Below are positions 58,403-64,000 of a DNA stretch of 64,000 nucleotides, in pieces (position 1 is the stretch's first letter; each line of letters opens with the position of its first letter). Both the position numbers and the translations under genes were made by a program. This DNA is from Emiliania huxleyi CCMP1516 (lineage: Eukaryota > Haptophyta > Isochrysidales > Noelaerhabdaceae): assembly GCF_000372725.1 (NCBI RefSeq), contig NW_005201091.1:152306-216305 (forward strand). Reading direction: 5' to 3'. The notes under the pieces were generated by a model. It was not told the DNA's origin and ran no database searches. It was given only the letters and a program-made list of their open reading frames with translations.

Positions 58403-59734
58403 ATGCCAATTGCGACTGAGTCTAAGAGATGCCAAAGTTGTGTGCGCAGTGGATACGCAGTGGATAGTGTGTTGTGGTCGATGTCCGTCTCGAGAAAGGC
58501 CTCGAAAAGTGCCCTCGAGCAGAGCGACTGTCACGCATCCTTTGCGATGCGCGTGCTATCGATGCTGGCCTCGTCGCCAGCCTCGCCGCTTCCGACGACC
58601 TGCCAGTCCTGGGAGGCGTCCACGCTGGCCGGCATCCGCTCGCTTGAGTGCCGCACCACTGCCGTGCCTCCGATGTCGGCGAACGACGTGATGGTCAGTG
58701 TGAAGGCTGTCGGCTTGAACTTCGCCGACATCTTCTGCGTGCTCGGCGTATACGAGGCGGCCAACAAGATGCTGAGCGACGGCAGCCCGCCCAACTCGGG
58801 CGGCACGAGCCAGGCCGCTGGCTCCTTCTGCCCGGGTCTCGAGTTTGCTGGTGAGGCTGTCGCTGTCGGCGCGGCGGTCAAGGACATCCGAGTGGGCGAG
58901 CGCGTGTATGGCTTCACGCGCTTCGGCGCATACCGCACCGTCGTCGTGCAGGAGGCCGTCTATCTCCGCCCCGTGCCGGAGGGCTGGAGCTACGCCGAGG
59001 CGGCGGCACTCGTGGCCCAGGGGCTCACGGCGTGGCACGGGCTGGTCGAGCTGGGCAACATCAAGAGGGGCGCGCGCGTGCTGGTGCACTCGGCGGCGGG
59101 CGGCGTGGGCTGCGCCGCCATGCAGATTTGCACCTCGCTCGGCTGTCAGTCGACTGGCGTCGTCGGCTCCGAGGGCAAGGCCGCGTGGCTGCAGGAGCGC
59201 TTTCCGCAGGCGGAGGTGCTGGTGCGCGGGCCGCAGCGCGGCTACGCGGAGCAATTGCGGGCGCTTCCTGGCGGCGGGCGCTTCGACTGCGTCCTCGACA
59301 GCCTGGGCGGCAAGTACTTTAGTGCCGCGCTGGACAGTCTCGATCCGATGGGCCGCATCATCCACTTCGGCGCGACGTACTCCTACGGCGGCGCCAAGGA
59401 TGGCTGGTGCGGGCTGCGCAAGTGGCTCACGTTCGTGCCGGGCTACCTGAGCCGACCGATGGTCGACCCGGGCCAGCTGACGCCCACCAACCGCGCCGTC
59501 TTCGGCTTCAACATGATCTGGCTCACCGACCGCGTTGACTTGCTCACGGCCGAGCTGGACGCCATGCTGGGCAAGGGCGGCATGACGAACCGCGCGCCCG
59601 CCGTCGGCGCCACCTACCCGTTTGAGCAGCTGCCCGAGGCGCTCGAGTACCTCAACAGCGGCGCGAGCGTCGGCAAGGTAGTGGTCGAAGTCGGCGAGGA
59701 ATCCAAGCAGGCAAAAGCTCCTTTCTCGCCGTGA
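58403..59734 (+). CDS. VAT1-like zinc-independent medium-chain oxidoreductase
   Basis: Medium-chain dehydrogenase/reductase fold of the quinone-oxidoreductase / VAT-1 branch, which reduces quinones or enones with NADPH. Motifs in order: VKAVGLNFADIFCVLGVY, GLEFAGEAVAVG, VGERVYGFTRFGAY, AAALVAQGLTAWHGLVELG, VHSAAGGVGCAAMQ (nucleotide-binding glycine motif), FDCVLDSLGGKYF, and C-terminal LPEALEYLNSGASVGKVVVE. Zinc ligands of classical alcohol dehydrogenases are absent, as expected for this branch. ATG 58403 opens an extra about 50 residues before the family's usual start; MRVLSML (58547) is a plausible alternative. Single exon, 443 codons. Confidence 0.88.
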   Translation: MPIATESKRCQSCVRSGYAVDSVLWSMSVSRKASKSALEQSDCHASFAMRVLSMLASSPASPLPTTCQSWEASTLAGIRSLECRTTAVPPMSANDVMVSVKAVGLNFADIFCVLGVYEAANKMLSDGSPPNSGGTSQAAGSFCPGLEFAGEAVAVGAAVKDIRVGERVYGFTRFGAYRTVVVQEAVYLRPVPEGWSYAEAAALVAQGLTAWHGLVELGNIKRGARVLVHSAAGGVGCAAMQICTSLGCQSTGVVGSEGKAAWLQERFPQAEVLVRGPQRGYAEQLRALPGGGRFDCVLDSLGGKYFSAALDSLDPMGRIIHFGATYSYGGAKDGWCGLRKWLTFVPGYLSRPMVDPGQLTPTNRAVFGFNMIWLTDRVDLLTAELDAMLGKGGMTNRAPAVGATYPFEQLPEALEYLNSGASVGKVVVEVGEESKQAKAPFSP

Positions 59735-60783
59735 CGCCACGCGCTCTTTACGAGAGAAGCTGGGCAACTTAGTCATCGTGACTTACGTCTTTCACCACGT
59801 GCCGCCCATCTTCGATGCGTTGAGGCGGTGCCGCCGGGCGGGCCGACGTGGACGGTGCACAAGTCGCAGCTGCTCAACGTCGTCACGCCGGCGTCTCGGC
59901 GGTGGGCGGCGCGCAGCTAGGCGCGCAGCAGCTACTCCTTGTCCAGGGCCGCGCCGACCGCGCATCCAGCGCCGGGTCGTACCGCTCCACCGAGCTGAGG
60001 ATGCCGTCGCCGTCGCGGAAACCCCCACAGCGTTCTGCGCGGAGACCCTGTGCGCGAGCGTCGGCTTGGCGGCCGAGGTGGCCGCGCTGCACCACAGGCC
60101 GTCCCTCTCCCTCGCGTGCTGCGGCGGCTCTTCCCTGCGGCGTTCTCTGCTGATGCGCCCGGCGAGCTGTGCTCGTGGCTCTGCGTGTCCCCCGCCGAGT
60201 TCGACGAGCTCATGGTGTCACCGAGCGTGGCAGCGTCCGACGGGTGAGATGTGGAATGGTGATGTACCCAAAAAACTTTTCAGACTGTTTTCAGATGCTT
60301 TTGGAAGTGGGTTCATGTCGGGTCGCAGAAAATGGGAAGTGAACACTGCGGCAACCGCGTCTACATATACAGCTCGCTCTCTCTCTATAGACACATACAT
60401 GCTGTACACTTTTAAGCGAGGCCGAGGGTGTACGGCTTTACACACATGACTCACACTCTACTCCACACTGACACACAAGTTGACACACGATGTCACGTAG
60501 AGTAATTCCTAATAGCAACTTCTCGTCTTCTGAAGAAGAGAGAATAACCTCGCAGGGCCGCGCGTCTTCTCGAAATCGATCGTTCGCACGCTCAGAGGCC
60601 TCGCTCGCCCGTCGCGCGCGCTCGGCGGCGCAGTCTGATCGTACTCGACTCACACTCTCTCCTCTCTCGCCTCGCTCGGTGGCTCCTCTTGCCTCGCTCG
60701 CCGCTCCCGTCTCTCGGCCGCCGCGAGACAATTCCCACTGTGCACACACACACTCCATCTCGCATCTAGCTAGCGAGCCTCCC
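59735..60783. other. Spacer with a possible kelch-like fragment
   Basis: On the minus strand about 59950-60060 reads CGGFRDGDGILSSVERYDPA, which resembles a single kelch-repeat edge, without a gene around it. Tail of the VAT1-like gene and downstream spacer otherwise; 60350-60460 is AT-richer. Confidence 0.25.
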
Positions 60784-62547
60784 CTAGTGCATCCAGCCTT
60801 CTCGGGGCGTCTGCGAGTCGGGGGAGAGGAGGGTGCCCTCCTTGTGCTCGTCCTTGAGCAGCGCCGTCTTGAGCGGCGCGACGCTCGCGGTGGTGGTGGG
60901 GGCGCGCTCGAAGGACGCGCGGCCCGCCTTGTCCTGCCAGCAGGGCAGCGGCTGCGTGCTGAGGAAGAGGACGAGCCCAATCATCAGCAGGTTGACGGGC
61001 GCAAAGGAGTAGAGCCCCCAGTCGGCAAAGGTGTCCGTCGACATGGACACGAGCGAGGGTTGCATCACGCCCGTCGCGGCGACGCACATGTTGGCGATCC
61101 CCGCCAGCATGCCAAACACGCTCGGCGAGGAGAAGCGTTGCAGCATCTCGAAGAAGGTCGAGTAGACAAACTGGCGGCCGATGGCGACGCAGCACATCGC
61201 GCCGAGCAGGCACGGGCGCGAGTTCGGCACGATGAAGAGCACGCTGTTGATCACGCCCGCCGCGTTGACGAGGGCGAAGCTGACCGTCGGCGGCGTGTTG
61301 TCGAGGAGGTAGCCAATCAGCGGCATGCCTAAGGGGCGTGTCTCCGTGTCTCGCCCACCGGGCCTTCCCACACCGGCCGGCGCGGCGCGCGCCGACAAAG
61401 CCAAAGGGCAGCAGCGCGCCAAAAATGGTGACAAAGTCGTCCACCGCGGCCGCGTCGAAGCCGAGGGAGCCGACCTGCTGCTGGAAGACGCCGACGACGT
61501 AGTTAAGCCGCATGATGTGGATCGACGCGAAGAGGAGGAGGTAGACGTACTGCCGCTTGCAGACGTACTCGCGGAGCGTCGCCTTTGCGGCTCCGCCGCC
61601 GGCGGTGGAGGCGGTATCCACCTCCGCAAAGGGGGCTGACGGCCAGAGCACCAGCCCGCTGAGCAGGATGAAGAGCACCGAGGCGGAGTACCACAGCCAG
61701 CAGGTGGAGAGGTCGACTGTGGCGGAGACGGCGCGGAAGCCAGCAAAGATGGCGGTGCCTGCGTCGAAGAGGGAGGTTGAGCCCGCCATGAGGGTGCCCG
61801 ACATGGACGGGAAGAGGTTGGCCATGTGGAATGTCGCCATCTGGATGCCCGGCCCGCCGAACCCGATGAGGAAGAAGCCGACGTAGAGCAGCTGCATGCT
61901 GCCTCCGGTGGTGGAGTACATGCAGAGTGCGCCACTCAGCTGGACGAGCGAGCCGACCACGCAAGTGAAGCGCGGCCCGCGCGTGTCGAGCAGGTACCTG
62001 GGCGAGGGCGAGGGCGAGGGGCGGCGTCAGAATGAAGGCTGGCTGAGGGACGGTGGCAGCGGCGGTGCGGGCTGCCAGTCAAGTCTCGCCTGGCCAAGGT
62101 CTCGGGCAGGGAGCCACGGGCAGAGCTGCAGACTCTGACTTTTAGTTGGGGCGTGTCTCGCTGCCGCAGCTGGGCCGCGAGTGGCGGCGGTGTTGCTAGG
62201 GCATATGTCTGCGAGTCCACCCACCCAAAGGGCAGGTTGCTGGTGTAGGAGCCGACGGTGCCGAGGGTGAAGACGAAGGCAAAGACGCCCGGCTGGCCGC
62301 TACAATCGTCCCCGTCGCACCCCACGCCCTGCCCAGCGAGGATCTGCGCTAGCGACGTCCAGCCAAACACGACTCCAGCCGCCAGAAAGACGTGCGAGCC
62401 GGCGATAGCGAGGAGGAGGACGCGGTAGGCCGTCGAGGCAGGGAGCGGTGTGGTAGCGGCGGCGCTAACTAATGCACCGTCCGAGGAGAAGGCTCTGCTC
62501 AGTGGTGGAGTTCGCAAGTGGCTGGTGCGAGCCGCCGGCGAGGACAT
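60784..62547 (-). CDS. SLC43-like major facilitator transporter
   Basis: Start ATG 62545-62547 (MSSPAARTSHLRTPP); upstream the frame is open only from TTG. Three exons, introns 61998-62224 (GT-AG) and 61329-61392 (GC-AG). First exon: RVLLLAIAGSHVFLAAGVVFG helix, QPGVFAFVFTLGTVGSYTSN, then LPFG/YLLDTRGPRFT, the loop 2-3 signature of the MFS. Helices follow in two six-helix groups with a central acidic loop (APFAEVDTASTAG), second-half G/MPLIGYLLDNTPP and SVFGMLAGIANMC. The layout and FGW-type start match SLC43 (LAT3/LAT4-like, facilitated neutral amino acid transport); substrate is inference. A 36-bp tandem duplication (62525-62596) spans the start region. Confidence 0.78.
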
Positions 62548-62923
62548 TCGGCACGGCGCCAAGTGGCTTTTGCGTGCCGTCGGCGAGGATATTCGGCACG
62601 GCGCGCCAAGGCCGAGAGGGCGTCCAGTATGGTCGACCCCGCCGAAGGCATGGAATTTCTCTTTTTCGCACGAGTGCGCGCAGTCCGGTGCCAGTGGAGG
62701 GAGTTTGGTTGAAGATTCTCTTTTTCGTTGTGTGAATAATGCGTGTGCGAGAGAGTTTTTGTACAATTCTCTTTTTCAGCTTCTTCCCTTTCCGATTTTT
62801 ATTCGACTTGTGTCCCGGGCGGAACGCCGCAGTCAGTGGCGATGCGGTGCTGGCCGACAATGCGAGGGCGCTTGTTGACGGCCTTGTCGCTCTGAATGGC
62901 CTGCAGGGCAACCATGTCTCCAT
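62548..62923. other. Divergent spacer
   Basis: AAGATTCTCTTTTTC occurs twice (about 62714 and 62774), a relative of the RCC1-family 5' motif, between the MFS start and the LRR-like gene. These may be promoter elements. Confidence 0.35.
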
Positions 62924-63474
62924 GTGCTACAACTGTACATTCAGCCGTACCCCACAACCGGCCACGCGAACGTCACGGCAGACTCGATCCCTGATCAGGC
63001 ATTCCTGGGCTGCGGTTCGCTTAGGTGCTGCTGCACGAGCACATCGCACACTCACATTCCATCCATCCATCACGCTCTTTCTTATCACCTCCCTCGCGCA
63101 ACCACTGCGTCCGCTGCGTCACCGCAGGTCAGTCACATTCGTCGAGGGCGTCCGGCTGATTGGGGATGAGGCCTTTCGTGGCTCCCAGCTCACAGAGGTC
63201 ACCCTCCCCCCTTCGCTGGAGCGCGTGGGTTGATACGCCTTTGCCTTCTCGCGTGTCGCGACGACCACGTTTGTGCCTGTGGCGCGAGCGGGGCATACGT
63301 GGGCGCGTATGCCTTCAGACAGTGCCCCGTGGCACGTACCTCCGTCTCGGTCCTTGCCTCTATGCCGCCGTCAATAGCAGGTCGATTCAGCCGCCTAGCC
63401 TTCTACTACGAGGATGGGCGGCGACGGTCGCGCGCGGCGGGTGGGGCGGCGAAATAGAGGTCGTGCTAGAATAG
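62924..63474 (+). pseudogene. BspA-type leucine-rich-repeat gene, degraded or partial
   Basis: Exon-like 62963-63015 encodes TADSIPDQAFLGCGSLR; a GT-AG intron (about 63026-63127) joins it to SVTFVEGVRLIGDEAFRGSQ and LTEVTLPPSLERVG, which is the BspA/LRR_5 repeat pattern. The next repeat follows in frame only after a TGA, and a further one (GAYVGAYAFRQCP) is in another frame, so either more introns exist or the gene has decayed. Such repeats mediate binding and are abundant in protist genomes. Confidence 0.45.
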
Positions 63475-63609
63475 AACCACCGCTCTTTATACTCGTTTAT
63501 TCACGAGGCGACCCCAGGGAACCGTGGGCCTACTAGTTCCCTAGTGGCGTGCTGTGAACAAACAGCGAAGAAGACGCTTGGAATAGAACATGTCCGGCAG
63601 AGATCTGCA

Positions 63610-63675
63610 CACTTGGAGCACTTGGAGTGCAGTTATCAACCTCACATCCAGGGCCGGGGAGCTAAGAAGCGAAAG
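63610..63675 (+). repeat. Dispersed repeat B, short copy
   Basis: CTTGGAGCACTTGGAGTGCA, CCTCACATCCAGGGCCGGGG, AGCTAAGAAGCG: only the first about 65 bp of repeat B. From 63676 to 64000 nothing is recognised. Confidence 0.7.
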
Positions 63676-64000
63676 AGAGGCGCACCACCTTTTTCAGTGT
63701 ATGTGTTTTTTAGGTACCAGAGTGAACCCTCTGTTAGGACCCAACAGCGAGTAAGGTGCGGCACCTCGTGGCCTCTGATGCTGTTCAGCAGGCAGCGGAG
63801 CTCGGACTTTCGTTCCGGTCTGCGCTCTTCACAGACCTTGTTATATTGAGAAGAAAATACGTCCTATGGCGCTTTGCGAGTTCACACGGCGCCTCAAAAC
63901 CACGTTCCTGCTTCAAATCGCATCCCATCGTCGTATTCCCGAAGCGCCGCATTCCCACCCGAGGGCTTTTCGACGCTTGCCCTCACCACCACCACCAATG

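Overview
This is a nuclear, GC-rich eukaryotic genome window with one 100-base assembly gap (22939-23038). Frequent GC-AG introns, introns filled with short tandem repeats, Ala/Gly/Arg-rich proteins, a DEK_C plus C-terminal-domain protein, a seven-copy RCC1 family and many dispersed repeats suggest a haptophyte of the Emiliania/Gephyrocapsa type. That assignment is inference. No prokaryotic operon and no virus hallmark gene was recognised.

Layout. 0-10.5 kb: the 3' part of a SANT-domain gene; a remarkable single-exon gene fusing IQ-like repeats to four histone folds in the order H2B-H2A-H4-H3; a class 3 lipase; and, divergent from it across a (CT)n tract, a nine-intron BCS1-type AAA ATPase gene. 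10.7-21.6 kb: four minus-strand genes of an F-box-like/RCC1 seven-blade family, three followed by a fragment of a DUF2071-type gene, between dispersed repeats. 21.8-26.5 kb: a DEK_C protein, an unassigned small protein and an unassigned secreted or plastid-targeted protein. 26.7-35.6 kb: a fifth RCC1 gene, a TauE/SafE exporter, a kinesin-light-chain-like TPR protein with a decayed RNase H retroelement at its 3' end, and a sixth RCC1 copy damaged at its start. 36-45.7 kb: an unassigned gene split by a 558-bp insertion with a 15-bp target duplication, a TBC1D22-type Rab GAP with ten introns, an unassigned gene with the same intron style, and an acidic protein. 46-58 kb is repeat-rich, with an unassigned gene at 47.2-48.0, the seventh RCC1 gene and one more spliced unassigned gene. 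58.4-63.5 kb: a VAT1-like oxidoreductase, an SLC43-like MFS transporter and a degraded BspA-type LRR gene.

Two observations stand out. The first is the four-histone fusion, which would supply every fold of a half nucleosome in one chain and has the domain order of the two giant-virus histone doublets joined end to end. The second is intron structure in BCS1, TBC1D22 and the 42.4-43.9 kb gene: most introns begin with an imperfect copy of the exon that follows them, then run into 10-11-bp-period repeats drawn from a small set of units shared between unrelated genes. This looks like intron birth by tandem duplication, in several stages of progress.
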